Under the pieces are notes generated by a model, which made no database searches, was not told where the DNA came from, and saw nothing but the letters and a program-made list of their open reading frames with translations. Made by a program: the position numbers and the translations under genes. 37,217 bases of DNA from an uncultured Prevotella sp. GTDB lineage: Bacteria > Bacteroidota > Bacteroidia > Bacteroidales > Bacteroidaceae. Below are positions 7,880 to 17,095 of the stretch, in pieces; the first letter of the stretch is position 1; each line of letters begins with the position of its first letter. The stretch lies in NCBI GenBank assembly GCA_905236165.1, contig CAJOOC010000017.1:1-37217 (forward strand), read 5' to 3'.

Positions 7880-8936
7880 AGTTTATTATTGTTTGGTTGA
7901 AGTCCTCTTCTCCGTTTTCCAGGAAGATGATGCGGATTGGCAGGTAGTGCAGGTTTTTCCTTACCTCTGCTGACAGTTCCTTCAGGTTTTCCATTCGTGT
8001 GGCATCCTTCTCCGTCGTGATGATAGTGGCGGGTTTGGGCATCATCTTGAAGGCTGTATTGATGGCCTCTGCGTCAGATCTTGTAAATACGTGGTGGTCA
8101 TCGAAGTGCATGGGTGTTATGGAGGTGCAGCGTCCTTGCAGGTCCGACATCATCTGTTCGGGCGATGCGATGCCCGTGATGAGCAGCACATTCGACAGCG
8201 GTGCGTTAAGTGGGACATGGCGTCCCTCCACGAAGATAGGCTGCAGGGCTCCGTATTCTATTGTGGTGAAATAGAGTTTTTGGAATGGCATGAGGTTCAT
8301 GGCGCGTTGCAGCACACGATAGTCCATTGGCTTGAGGTCTCGCGGGCATTTCGTTATTATCACGATGTCGGCGCGATCCTTGCCTTTGCATGGTTCGCGT
8401 AGACGGCCAGCGGGCAGTAGGGCATCATAGATGATGAGGCGGTGATAATCTACGAGAAGAATATTCTTGCCAGGCTTCACGTAGCGGTGCTGATAAGCAT
8501 CATCGAGGAGTATCACCTCAGTGTCTTTCGTAGCGGGGTTGGCAAGCAGCATATCGATACCGTGACAACGGTTGGCATCAACGGCCACTTTCACATTGGG
8601 GAACTTCTTAAGCATCTGGTAGGGCTCATCGCCTATCTGCGGCATTGTGGAATGCTCATCTGCAAGGATGAATCCACTTGTACGCCGTTTGTAGCCTCGG
8701 CTGAGCACCGCCACGTTGAACATGTCGCGCAGCAGCGCTATGAGATATTCCACATGTGGCGTTTTTCCTGCCCCTCCCACGGTGATGTTGCCTACGGATA
8801 TGACAGGGATATCGAAACTTCTTGTCTTCAGCAGCCATTGCTCGTCGAAGAGGAAGTTGCGAAGGCCTATACCTATGCCGTAGAGCCAGGACAAGGGCTT
8901 GAGCCAGTGTTTTATTTTAATGAAGTCGCCTTCCAA
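7842..8936 (-). CDS. lpxK: Tetraacyldisaccharide 4'-kinase
   Basis: 364-residue inner-membrane kinase of lipid A synthesis, phosphorylating the 4' position of the tetraacyl disaccharide to form lipid IVA. The N-terminal segment IKHWLKPLSWLYGIGIGLRN is the family's usual membrane-anchoring start. The P-loop-like SVGNITVGGAGKTP lies near residues 46-59, followed by LSRGYKR, then GDEPYQMLKK and LLDDAYQHR. A few residues before IKHWL may be an extension (MEGDF); a start closer to the hydrophobic segment is possible. The 3' end overlaps the purine nucleoside phosphorylase start. The gene follows sppA across a spacer with a 16-bp tandem repeat. Confidence 0.94.
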   Translation of the reverse strand: MEGDFIKIKHWLKPLSWLYGIGIGLRNFLFDEQWLLKTRSFDIPVISVGNITVGGAGKTPHVEYLIALLRDMFNVAVLSRGYKRRTSGFILADEHSTMPQIGDEPYQMLKKFPNVKVAVDANRCHGIDMLLANPATKDTEVILLDDAYQHRYVKPGKNILLVDYHRLIIYDALLPAGRLREPCKGKDRADIVIITKCPRDLKPMDYRVLQRAMNLMPFQKLYFTTIEYGALQPIFVEGRHVPLNAPLSNVLLITGIASPEQMMSDLQGRCTSITPMHFDDHHVFTRSDAEAINTAFKMMPKPATIITTEKDATRMENLKELSAEVRKNLHYLPIRIIFLENGEEDFNQTIINYVHQNTRNSEMA

Positions 8937-8956
8937 AATTATTGTGGAGGTTATGT

Positions 8957-8999
8957 CGTTATTCCGTTATCACGTTATTCCGTTATCACGTTATTCCGT
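8957..8999. repeat. 16-bp tandem repeat between sppA and lpxK
   Basis: The unit cgttattccgttatca occurs at 8957-8972 and 8973-8988 and is followed by a partial third copy to 8999. It sits in the 72-nt spacer between the sppA stop and the lpxK start and may vary in copy number between strains. Confidence 0.85.
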
Positions 9000-9008
9000 C
9001 TCAGTCTG

Positions 9009-10811
9009 TTATTTTACCATCTGGTTCAGGTTGACGAACTCGCTGCGTGCCTGTACGGGGCTTTGGTTCTCGATGCTCTTGATGATGCAAAAGGGTTCAT
9101 AGAAGGTGCCCAGCGTAGAGCGCATCTGTTCATCGAGGTTATTACCGTTGCCTTCCACCTGCTTCATCAGTTGTTCTATGAGTGTCTGTGGGGTGGGGTA
9201 GTTGACGGCCACATAGTCCTTCACCTTAGCGAGTGCAGCAGCTTTCTTCATAGCCTCAGGCATTCCGCCCAATTCATCAACCAGCTTCAGGCCAATGGCG
9301 TCGGTGGCTATCCACACACGTCCCTCGGCTATTTCCTTGACCCTGGCCATAGGTATCTTTCTGCCGTCGCTGACACGCTTGCAGAAGAGTTCGTAGCCAC
9401 GGTTGACATACTGCTGCAGCATAGCCTCCTCTTCGGGATCGAAGCTGCGGGCCTGCTGTGAGAAAGACAAATCGGCATGTTTGTTGGTCTTCACATTGTC
9501 GAACTTCAGTCCGAGCTTGTCCTTAAACAACTGTGTCATATCCGGGAATACACCGAAGATGCCGATGCTGCCAGTGATGGTCGTTGGCTGTGCTATAATC
9601 CATGATGCAGGTGCTGAGAGGTAGTATGCACCGCTGGCTGCTGCTCCGCTCATGGAAATCACGACGGGTTTCTTGGCTTTCAGAGCCTGTACGGAGTGCC
9701 ATATCTCTTCAGAGGCGAAGGAGTCGCCGCCACCGCTGTTGATGCGTATCACGACAGCCTTCACATCGTCGTCCTTGGCCAGCTTGTCAAGGTCTTTCAC
9801 CATGTCTTTGCTGACAATGGAACTGCCATCACCTATCATACCCATCTCTGATGACTGTACGATGGTGCCTTCGGCATAGTAAACTGCAATCTTGTTGTCG
9901 GACTTCCCAGCCTTCTCGCCGCGTGTCTTGGTGGCGAGAGCCTTGCAGGTTACCTGCTTGATGTCCTCATCGTCCTTCTGCTTCAGCAGTTTCTTGATTT
10001 CGCCTTTCACCTCATTGGCATACAGCGTTTTGTCGATGAGCTTTTGCTTGATAAGGTCTGCTGACGGCAGTGTCATCACCACATTGTCTGCCAAGGTATT
10101 GAAGGCCTCAGAGCTGATGCCGCGACTCTTGCCCACCTCATTGGTTATGACACCCCACAGACTGTTGATATAGCGTGTGAGCTGCTCGCGGTTGGCATCG
10201 CTCATGTGGTCCTCGGTATAGGTCTCGGTGGCACTCTTGTAGGTGCCCACCTTGATAACCTTCATCTTCACACCGAACTTGCTCAGCAGGTCCTTGATAT
10301 ACATGGGCTGCGCTGCAAGTCCGTGAATGTCAACCATTCCCTCGGGGTTCATCCATACCTTGTCGGCAGCAGAGCATACATAATATGCCCCCTGTGTATA
10401 TGCGTCGGCGTAAGAGACAATCCATTTCTTGCCGGCCTTGAAACGCAGCAGCGCATTGCGTATCTCCTTGAGAGACGAATAGTCGGTAATCATCGGTCCG
10501 GCTTCAATGTAGATACCCTTTATCTCCGGTGCTGTGGTGGCAGCATCGATGGCGGTGATGATGTCGTCAAGACCTTGATCCTCTACTTTGGAGCTGAGCA
10601 GGGAGTTGATGGAGTTGTCGTCAGCGTGTTCTACGATGTTGCCGCTGAGCTTCACAACCAATACGCTACCGTCGTTGATGGCTACCGTGCTACTGTCTTC
10701 TTCAGAAGCGAGCATGCCGGCAATAATGCCTACACCAACTATCACAAGGATAAATGTAGAAATAAAAATGCCTGTAATTGTGGCAAAGACATATTTCAGG
10801 AACTGTTTCAT
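9009..10811 (-). CDS. sppA: Signal peptide peptidase SppA, 67K type
   Basis: 600-residue membrane-anchored serine protease of family S49 that degrades cleaved signal peptides and other membrane-embedded peptides. One N-terminal transmembrane segment spans about residues 4-35. Two tandem S49 domains follow, as in the long SppA form. The general-base Lys is K192 (VGTYKSA) in the first half and the nucleophile Ser is S393 (SGAAASGAYYLSA) in the second. Their spacing of 201 residues is essentially that of E. coli SppA (Lys209/Ser409). It has a strong promoter and probably leads the operon that continues into lpxK. The divergent neighbour is the acetylesterase gene. Confidence 0.95.
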   Translation of the reverse strand: MKQFLKYVFATITGIFISTFILVIVGVGIIAGMLASEEDSSTVAINDGSVLVVKLSGNIVEHADDNSINSLLSSKVEDQGLDDIITAIDAATTAPEIKGIYIEAGPMITDYSSLKEIRNALLRFKAGKKWIVSYADAYTQGAYYVCSAADKVWMNPEGMVDIHGLAAQPMYIKDLLSKFGVKMKVIKVGTYKSATETYTEDHMSDANREQLTRYINSLWGVITNEVGKSRGISSEAFNTLADNVVMTLPSADLIKQKLIDKTLYANEVKGEIKKLLKQKDDEDIKQVTCKALATKTRGEKAGKSDNKIAVYYAEGTIVQSSEMGMIGDGSSIVSKDMVKDLDKLAKDDDVKAVVIRINSGGGDSFASEEIWHSVQALKAKKPVVISMSGAAASGAYYLSAPASWIIAQPTTITGSIGIFGVFPDMTQLFKDKLGLKFDNVKTNKHADLSFSQQARSFDPEEEAMLQQYVNRGYELFCKRVSDGRKIPMARVKEIAEGRVWIATDAIGLKLVDELGGMPEAMKKAAALAKVKDYVAVNYPTPQTLIEQLMKQVEGNGNNLDEQMRSTLGTFYEPFCIIKSIENQSPVQARSEFVNLNQMVK

Positions 10812-10830
10812 ATCGTTAGTTTTTTGTGGG

Positions 10831-10861
10831 CAAAGTTAATAAAAAAATATGTAAAGCCAAA
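10831..10861 (-). promoter_or_regulatory. Promoter of sppA operon
   Basis: On the minus strand TTTG (10861-10858) and TAACTTTG (10838-10831) are separated by 19 nt, a close match to the Bacteroidetes consensus. The sppA start lies about 20 nt downstream of the -7 element, so the leader is very short. Confidence 0.78.
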
Positions 10862-10933
10862 ACTTTTTGCTCTTTATTTGTTAATAAGGTGTAAAAATGA
10901 ATGGCTCAGCGCCCTTATGCAAGCAAAAAACGC

Positions 10934-10941
10934 TACCTTTG
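10934..10941 (+). promoter_or_regulatory. -7 element upstream of acetylesterase gene
   Basis: TACCTTTG matches TAnnTTTG and is followed by a leader of about 55 nt before the start codon at 11,001. I see no clear TTTG at the -33 position, which would fit a promoter needing an activator, but that is only an inference. Confidence 0.55.
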
Positions 10942-11000
10942 CATTGCTGTATAGTGTCTATACAGTAGTGACATACCACACTTACTAACCAAATAGTATT

Positions 11001-12200
11001 ATGATAAAGAAGCTATTCCTACTGTTTACCGTACTCTGTTCGTTGTCAGCCAGCGCTGAAACATACGACTTTTCCAAGCAGAAGCTTGTCTATCCTTATT
11101 ATTTCGATGCCGAGGTGGCCGACGGCAACTATCGTGTCACCGTTGTAGTTGGCAGCAAAAAGTATGCTGCTGAGACGTGTCTGCGTGCCGAGAACCGCCG
11201 ACTCATGGAGCATAAGGTGCTGACGAAGAAGGGAGAGTTCAAGACCATATCCTTCATTGTCAACAAGCGTTCTGTCGATATTCCTGCCTACGAGTACAAC
11301 GGCAAGGAGAAGGCTGCCTCCAAGGTTAAGATTAAGTCCAGTGAGGTAGGCTCTTTCACTTGGGATGACAAGCTGACGATTGAGGTGAACGGCGGCAAGC
11401 CTGCCGTGAAGAGTATCACGATAGAACCCGAGACATCGGCTGTCACGGTGTTCCTCTGCGGCAACAGCACCGTGGTGGATCAGGGTCGCGAGCCCTGGGC
11501 CTCATGGGGACAGATGTTCCCTGTTTGGTTTAACGACAAGGTGTGCATCGCCAACTACGGTGAGAGCGGACTGACGGCAGCTTCGTTCCTTGCCCAGAAC
11601 CGCCTGGAGAAGATACTCTCTTGCATCAAGCCTGGCGACTATGTATTCTGCGAGTTTGGACATAACGACGAGAAGGAGAAGGGTCCTGGCACGGGAGCGT
11701 GGTATCACTATAGCGTCAACCTGAAGAAATTCGTCGATATGGTGCGCGCCAAGGATGGCGATATCATCTTCTGCACACCAACGGTGCGACGCTTCTTTGA
11801 GAAGGACGGCACGTTGCGCAATACCCACGGCGACTTCCCTGCAGCCATGAAGGCTGTGGCACAGCGTGAGAACGTACCGCTGATAGACCTCAATGCTATG
11901 ACCAAGACGCTCTTCGAGGCTATGGGTGAGGGTGGCTCAAAGAATCTTCTGGTGCATTATAAGCTCGGCTCTTTCCCTTGGCAGGAGAAGGAGTTTGCCG
12001 ACAATACCCACTTCAATCCCTTCGGAGCCTTCGAGGTGTCGAAGTGTATCGTCATGGGGCTGAAGCAGCTCAACTCCCCCCTGTTGCAGTATCTCCGTCC
12101 TACATGGCAGGACTTCAACCCCGCACAGCCCGACGACTGGCAGCAGTTCTATTGGCCGCAGTCAAAGTTCTACGACTCGCGAAAGCCTGACGGAAACTGA
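11001..12200 (+). CDS. Rhamnogalacturonan acetylesterase (CE12-type SGNH)
   Basis: 399-residue secreted esterase expected to remove acetyl groups from galacturonate residues of rhamnogalacturonan I. A signal peptide (MIKKLFLLFTVLCSLSASA) is followed by a beta-rich accessory domain (about 20-148), then an SGNH hydrolase domain. Catalytic elements: Ser156 in FLCGNSTVVDQ, Gly187 in NYGESG, Asn222 in EFGHND, and Asp334/His337 in DNTHFN. Block I reads GNST rather than the textbook GDS, with the nucleophile retained. It sits 126 nt upstream of the PL11-type lyase gene, so the pair probably acts together: acetyl removal opens the backbone to the lyase. Exact CE family membership rests on motif recognition only. 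Confidence 0.9.
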   Translation: MIKKLFLLFTVLCSLSASAETYDFSKQKLVYPYYFDAEVADGNYRVTVVVGSKKYAAETCLRAENRRLMEHKVLTKKGEFKTISFIVNKRSVDIPAYEYNGKEKAASKVKIKSSEVGSFTWDDKLTIEVNGGKPAVKSITIEPETSAVTVFLCGNSTVVDQGREPWASWGQMFPVWFNDKVCIANYGESGLTAASFLAQNRLEKILSCIKPGDYVFCEFGHNDEKEKGPGTGAWYHYSVNLKKFVDMVRAKDGDIIFCTPTVRRFFEKDGTLRNTHGDFPAAMKAVAQRENVPLIDLNAMTKTLFEAMGEGGSKNLLVHYKLGSFPWQEKEFADNTHFNPFGAFEVSKCIVMGLKQLNSPLLQYLRPTWQDFNPAQPDDWQQFYWPQSKFYDSRKPDGN

Positions 12201-12326
12201 TAAAGGGCTTTAAGACGTTAGACCGTTAAAACGTTGTACCGTTATACCATAATAACGTCCCATCGTGACAACGAGAAAATGAGACAACGACTCATCGAAA
12301 CAACATAACGTAATTAATATAATATA

Positions 12327-15300
12327 ATGAGAGCAAAACAACTATTAACGATGTTGCTGTTTGCGGGAGTGACGCTGACGGCAAGTGCGCAGCGTGTTAC
12401 TGACAAGCTTCCTCGTGGTCTCGTGGCTATCCCACAGGGCGACAAGACGGGTCAGGACAGCCAGTACGGCATGTCTGGTTCGGGCATCTTTGTCAGCTGG
12501 CGTAAGCTGCCTTCGGAGTATTTCGATACTCAGTATAACCTGTATCGTGACGGTGCAAAGGTGGCTGAAGCCATCGATGTCACCAACTATCAGGACAATA
12601 ACGGTACGAGCAGCAGCAAGTACAAGGTGGTGCCCGTCATCAATGGCACGGAGCGCAACGACCTTGCCTCTGAAGAGGTGACTCCTTGGGAACACCAGTA
12701 TTGGGACATCAACGTGCAGAATGTCATCAACCGTAACGGAGCGGATGTCACGAGCGGCTACACGCTCAACGACTGTTCCGTTGCCGACGTTGACGGTGAT
12801 GGCCAGATGGAGTTCGTGGTGAAGCGTCGCAACGACAGCGGAAATCTCAATACCGAAGGCAATAAGACCGACTTCAACCTGCATGAGTGTTACAAGATGG
12901 ACGGTACGCGCCTGTGGTGGATTGACATGGGTCCGAACCTCATGGCAGGTCCTGACGAGCAGTTCGACCTCATCCTCTATGACTGGGACGGTGACGGCAA
13001 AGCCGAGGCTTTGATGCGCGGTGCCGACAATATGATTATCCACACCGCAACGGGCAAGAATATCAAGATAGGCAATATGGATTATTACGCACCACGCTAT
13101 GATTACACTCGCGACGGTGCCGAATACCTTATCTATATTAATGGAGCAACGGGTGAGCCATACGGCTGGGACGGATCAGAGAACTGGACTCCGATGGCAT
13201 ATCCTCTGCCACGCTATGAACAGGGTGAGAGTGACTATGCTACCGTATGGGGCACTAACGACACCGGTCACCGCTCTTGCAAGCATTACTTCGGCGCGCC
13301 ATATCTTGACGGCCGTAACCCAAGCATCTTCCTTGGACGCGGCTGTTACACACGTCATAAGTTCTGTGCCCTTAATGTGAATCCAACGACACATGAGCTG
13401 AATCAGATCTGGCGCTGGAACTGCTATGACGGCAAGTCGCCTTGGTTTGGCAACGGCTTCCATAACTTCGCCATTGCCGATGTAGATATGGACGGACGCG
13501 ATGAAATAGTGTTCGGCTCTATGATTATCGACGATAATGGTTACGGCCTCTCTACCACCGGCTTCGGTCATGGTGACGCTCAGCATTGCGGCGACCTTGA
13601 CCCTTACCGCTGGGGACTGGAGCAGTTCGTGTGCCTGGAGGGTTCCAACGTGCCTGGCATAGCCTATACCGACGGTATGACCTCCACGCTTCGCTTCACC
13701 ACCGGTACTGGTGCCGATAACGGACGCTGTATGGCCGGTAACTTCCAGGGGGTATATCCTGGTGCCATTGGCAACACCTTTGGCTATGATGTCATCAGCC
13801 TCGTGGCCGACAAGGTTATTACGGGCATGAATATGGCCAATGACGACCGCCTGAACATGCGCGTCTATTGGGATGGCGACCTGCTCGACGAGTTTATGGA
13901 CTCGCCGGGTATTGAAAGATCTCCCACCGTATATAAATACGGTAATGAGGTAGGCACCAACCGCAGCTATACCAACGGTCGTTGCTGGATGGGTTCTGGA
14001 AATCTTAATAACTCTTCCAAGAACAACCCCTGTTTCCTTGGCGACATCATCGGTGACTGGCGTGAGGAAATCGTCAACCGTGTGGGCAATGCTCTGCGTA
14101 TCAATATCAGCAGCTATCCTTCGCCACATGCCATCACCTCTCTGTGGTACGACCATGAATACCGCAACGCTATGACCTGGCAGTGTGTGGGTTACAACCA
14201 GCCACCTCATCCCAGTTTCTTCCTCGGAGAACTGGAGGGCATCACGAAGGAGCCACCAGCCGTGACCCTTGAAGGCCGCACGGAGGTAAATGGCAGCATC
14301 GGCACAACCGACGACCACCTGCTCGTCTCGGGCTATGAGAACAAGACCATCAGCGTGGCAGAAGGTGCTGCACCTCGCATCCTTACCATCAACACACCTG
14401 TCCTCGTGGCAGGAACAGGTTCACAGCAGGCAACAAGCAGCACACCGAAGCGCCCAGAGCCCAACGTGACAACCTATACCACCACACTTACCGGTGGTGC
14501 CTTTGGTGGTGCTACGCGTATCGTGAAGCAGGGTGAGGGCATCCTCGTGCTGCCAAACGTCGTGAACAAGAATACTGGTGCTACAGACATCTGGAACGGT
14601 ACGCTGCAGTTTGACGGTACCTTCGAGAACAGTCCGCTGTGGCTCAACCGTCATACCACGCTCATCAGCGACGGCGGTAAGTTCATGGGAGGCCTGAAGG
14701 CCGACTATAACGCCACCGTATATCCTGGCGGCCAGAACAAGGTGGGCAGCATCACGGCATCCAAGCTGGAGATGGGCTTCGGCTCACGCTTCGTATTTGA
14801 CTTCGCAGGCGGAGCCTTCGACCAGCTCAATGCCAGCAGCCTCTCTGTTGAGGCCAAGACCGAAGACGTGTGGGTCAACTACGGCCCTCGCTATAAGGCT
14901 CCTGTACTGCAGTTCGTAGGTGTGGAGAATATTGCAGCCGGCACTTACGACCTCGGTACTGTTGGTCAGGTAGAGGGTGATATCTCACAGATTGTCATCG
15001 AAGGCTTCAGTACTGAGACGAAGACGTCTCTGGCCGTAAATAGTGGTAAGCTGCAGCTGATTGTCGCTGGCATGCGTCCTGCCGGTACTGCGATATGGAA
15101 CGGTACCAATGCAGAGAACGAGTGGCAGCAGGCAGCCAGCGAAAACTTCCTCATTGACGGCAAAGCCACGTATGCTGCAAAGGGTGACAATGTTATCTTC
15201 GACGATAATGCAGACAATACCACCGTGCAAATCAAGGGTGCTGTGAGTCCTGCCAGCGTTACTTTCAACAACGAGACCAAGACATATACCGTTACGGGTG

Positions 15301-16997
15301 ACAGCATCGTGGGTGGTGCGCCAATCACCAAGAATGGTGCAGGTACCGTGAACATCAACAACTGGAACCACAGCGGCAATACCACCATCAACGGCGGTAC
15401 GGTGTCAGTCTCTATGCTGGCCAACAACAGCGGCCAGGACTACGGCTCTTTGGGCGACGTGTCAAAGCAGATATACCTTAACGACGGTGCTACGCTCCAG
15501 ACAAATGGCGTCATCATCACCGACCAGACGCTGAATGTAAGCGGTGAGGTGACCGTTGACGTTCCTTCTGGCAAGAGCGTCATCTTCAATAAGGCTATAA
15601 GGGGCTCTGGCGCTACCATCACCAAGACAGGACAAGGCTCAATGGAGACGGGCACGCAGACCAACACATACGCTAAACTCGTCGTTAAGTCAGGTACTGT
15701 AGTAGCCAATCACTCATCAAGTTACACAGACATGCTGCCACGAACGATAGAGTTCCAGGGCGGCACGTTGTGGGCATCAAACAACGAAAGCACTAACATC
15801 AACAACTCTTCCGCTCTCGTGGTTCCGGCAGGCAAGACGGGTACGTTCTACGGCGGTTATCGCTCTACCTATACCGGTGCGCTGACGGGTGCAGGTACAT
15901 TCAATGTGTACACAGGTGGCGTGCGTTGTTACTTCAATGGTAACTGGAGCAATTTCGAGGGCACTATCAACATCGGCAAGAATAACCGCCAGAACAAGAA
16001 GAGCTACGATCCTGAATTCCTCTTCGGCGGTGCCAATGGTATGCCCAAGGCTACTGTCAACGTGAATGCTAAGGCCCGTCTGAGCAATCAGGGTAAGAAC
16101 GTTATCGTGAAGAAGCTTGGTGGCACGGGTGCCGTAGTGGGTTCCGGCACATGGATAGTGAACTGCGACGAGGACTTCGACCTCACCACCGAGGTGGGTA
16201 TCACCTCTGAGCGTACCGATGACTATGGCGGCACTATCGGTGTCAGCGCCTGCAACCTCACCAAGCGCGGTGCCGGTAAGATGAAGATGACCGAAGGCAA
16301 TATGTTTGGTATTCTGACAGTTGAGGGCGGTACGGTACGCTTCTATAAGGCAAAGCCGGCAGAACTGCTCAACGGTATGAGCTCTACCTTGGTAAGGAAC
16401 GGCGGCAGGCTGGTAGGACAGGCCATTCTCCACTCCCTGAGTCTGGATAATGGTGCCGAGCTCATGCCTTGTGCCTCTGCTGTCACCGAGACATCGCCTG
16501 GCACTATCACATGTAATAACAGCGTGACAGCCAACGCAGGCTCTGTCATCACCTTCCTCAGGAACGCTTCCAAGAACTCTACCATCAATGCCGCAAGCAT
16601 GACGATGAATGGTACGGTGAAGGTGACGCTGCTCCCTGCCTACACTCCGAAGGCCGGTGCTGCTTTCACACTCTGGACCGTCAGCGGCACCTTCAGCGGA
16701 ACACCACAGTTCGACCTACCGGAACTGCCTGCAGGTCTGATGTGGGACACCTCTGGTGTTGCAGCCCCAACGGGAATACTGCGCATCGTGGAGGGTACAG
16801 GCATTAAGAATTTCCAGCAGGGCGAGAAGGTAAGTGTTGAGGTGGTAGCTGCCAACGGTACCACCGTCGCAACATTCACCACCACACTCGCTCAGGTGAA
16901 GAACGTGTTCTACAGCCAGTCGCTCCCGAAGGGCATCTATGTCCTCAGCATCCGCAGCGACAAGGGCGTCACAGATGCTATCACCCTGAAGAAGTAA
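12327..16997 (+). CDS. Large rhamnogalacturonan lyase (PL11-type) with beta-repeat region
   Basis: 1556-residue secreted lyase predicted to cleave rhamnogalacturonan I by beta-elimination. Signal peptide MRAKQLLTMLLFAGVTLTASA, then a PL11-like catalytic propeller from about 22 to 650, beginning LPRGLVAI and SGSGIFVSWR. Calcium-site-like loops are DVDGDGQMEF (about 152), DWDGDGKAEA (about 218), DVDMDGRDEI (about 385) and GDIIGDWREEI (about 570). Ordinary PL11 enzymes are near 600-650 residues. Here about 900 more follow, with autotransporter-type repeats (ITKNGAGTVNI near 1000, ITKTGQG near 1098, LTKRGAGKMKM near 1310, and GTLQFDGTF near 745). The last 65 residues (GIKNF..., LPKGIYVLSI) resemble a type IX secretion tail. 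Probably exported and held at the surface. Confidence 0.9.
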   Translation: MRAKQLLTMLLFAGVTLTASAQRVTDKLPRGLVAIPQGDKTGQDSQYGMSGSGIFVSWRKLPSEYFDTQYNLYRDGAKVAEAIDVTNYQDNNGTSSSKYKVVPVINGTERNDLASEEVTPWEHQYWDINVQNVINRNGADVTSGYTLNDCSVADVDGDGQMEFVVKRRNDSGNLNTEGNKTDFNLHECYKMDGTRLWWIDMGPNLMAGPDEQFDLILYDWDGDGKAEALMRGADNMIIHTATGKNIKIGNMDYYAPRYDYTRDGAEYLIYINGATGEPYGWDGSENWTPMAYPLPRYEQGESDYATVWGTNDTGHRSCKHYFGAPYLDGRNPSIFLGRGCYTRHKFCALNVNPTTHELNQIWRWNCYDGKSPWFGNGFHNFAIADVDMDGRDEIVFGSMIIDDNGYGLSTTGFGHGDAQHCGDLDPYRWGLEQFVCLEGSNVPGIAYTDGMTSTLRFTTGTGADNGRCMAGNFQGVYPGAIGNTFGYDVISLVADKVITGMNMANDDRLNMRVYWDGDLLDEFMDSPGIERSPTVYKYGNEVGTNRSYTNGRCWMGSGNLNNSSKNNPCFLGDIIGDWREEIVNRVGNALRINISSYPSPHAITSLWYDHEYRNAMTWQCVGYNQPPHPSFFLGELEGITKEPPAVTLEGRTEVNGSIGTTDDHLLVSGYENKTISVAEGAAPRILTINTPVLVAGTGSQQATSSTPKRPEPNVTTYTTTLTGGAFGGATRIVKQGEGILVLPNVVNKNTGATDIWNGTLQFDGTFENSPLWLNRHTTLISDGGKFMGGLKADYNATVYPGGQNKVGSITASKLEMGFGSRFVFDFAGGAFDQLNASSLSVEAKTEDVWVNYGPRYKAPVLQFVGVENIAAGTYDLGTVGQVEGDISQIVIEGFSTETKTSLAVNSGKLQLIVAGMRPAGTAIWNGTNAENEWQQAASENFLIDGKATYAAKGDNVIFDDNADNTTVQIKGAVSPASVTFNNETKTYTVTGDSIVGGAPITKNGAGTVNINNWNHSGNTTINGGTVSVSMLANNSGQDYGSLGDVSKQIYLNDGATLQTNGVIITDQTLNVSGEVTVDVPSGKSVIFNKAIRGSGATITKTGQGSMETGTQTNTYAKLVVKSGTVVANHSSSYTDMLPRTIEFQGGTLWASNNESTNINNSSALVVPAGKTGTFYGGYRSTYTGALTGAGTFNVYTGGVRCYFNGNWSNFEGTINIGKNNRQNKKSYDPEFLFGGANGMPKATVNVNAKARLSNQGKNVIVKKLGGTGAVVGSGTWIVNCDEDFDLTTEVGITSERTDDYGGTIGVSACNLTKRGAGKMKMTEGNMFGILTVEGGTVRFYKAKPAELLNGMSSTLVRNGGRLVGQAILHSLSLDNGAELMPCASAVTETSPGTITCNNSVTANAGSVITFLRNASKNSTINAASMTMNGTVKVTLLPAYTPKAGAAFTLWTVSGTFSGTPQFDLPELPAGLMWDTSGVAAPTGILRIVEGTGIKNFQQGEKVSVEVVAANGTTVATFTTTLAQVKNVFYSQSLPKGIYVLSIRSDKGVTDAITLKK

Positions 16998-17042
16998 AGC
17001 CCCACCCCCGGCCCTCCCCTCGGGGAGGGTAGGGATACCTAC

Positions 17043-17079
17043 AAACTCCCCGCAAGGCTCAATGCCCTGCGGGGAGTTT
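17043..17079 (+). terminator. Terminator after the PL11-type lyase gene
   Basis: A perfect 12-bp stem pairs AAACTCCCCGCA (17,043-17,054) with TGCGGGGAGTTT (17,068-17,079). The T-run is short (it lies mostly inside the stem), so efficiency is uncertain. The CCCCGCA core is shared with hairpins at 18,411 and 21,949. Confidence 0.75.
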
Positions 17080-17095
17080 ACGTATATGGGGTATA

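Noticed and set aside
8442..9461. Long open frame (339 codons) on the plus strand
   Set aside because: It lies antisense to both lpxK and sppA, crosses their repeat-filled spacer, and its translation is rich in His, Cys and Val in the way shadows of real genes are.
13176..14318. Long open frame (380 codons) on the minus strand
   Set aside because: It is entirely antisense to the catalytic domain of the PL11-type lyase, whose plus-strand reading has clear motifs and a signal peptide.
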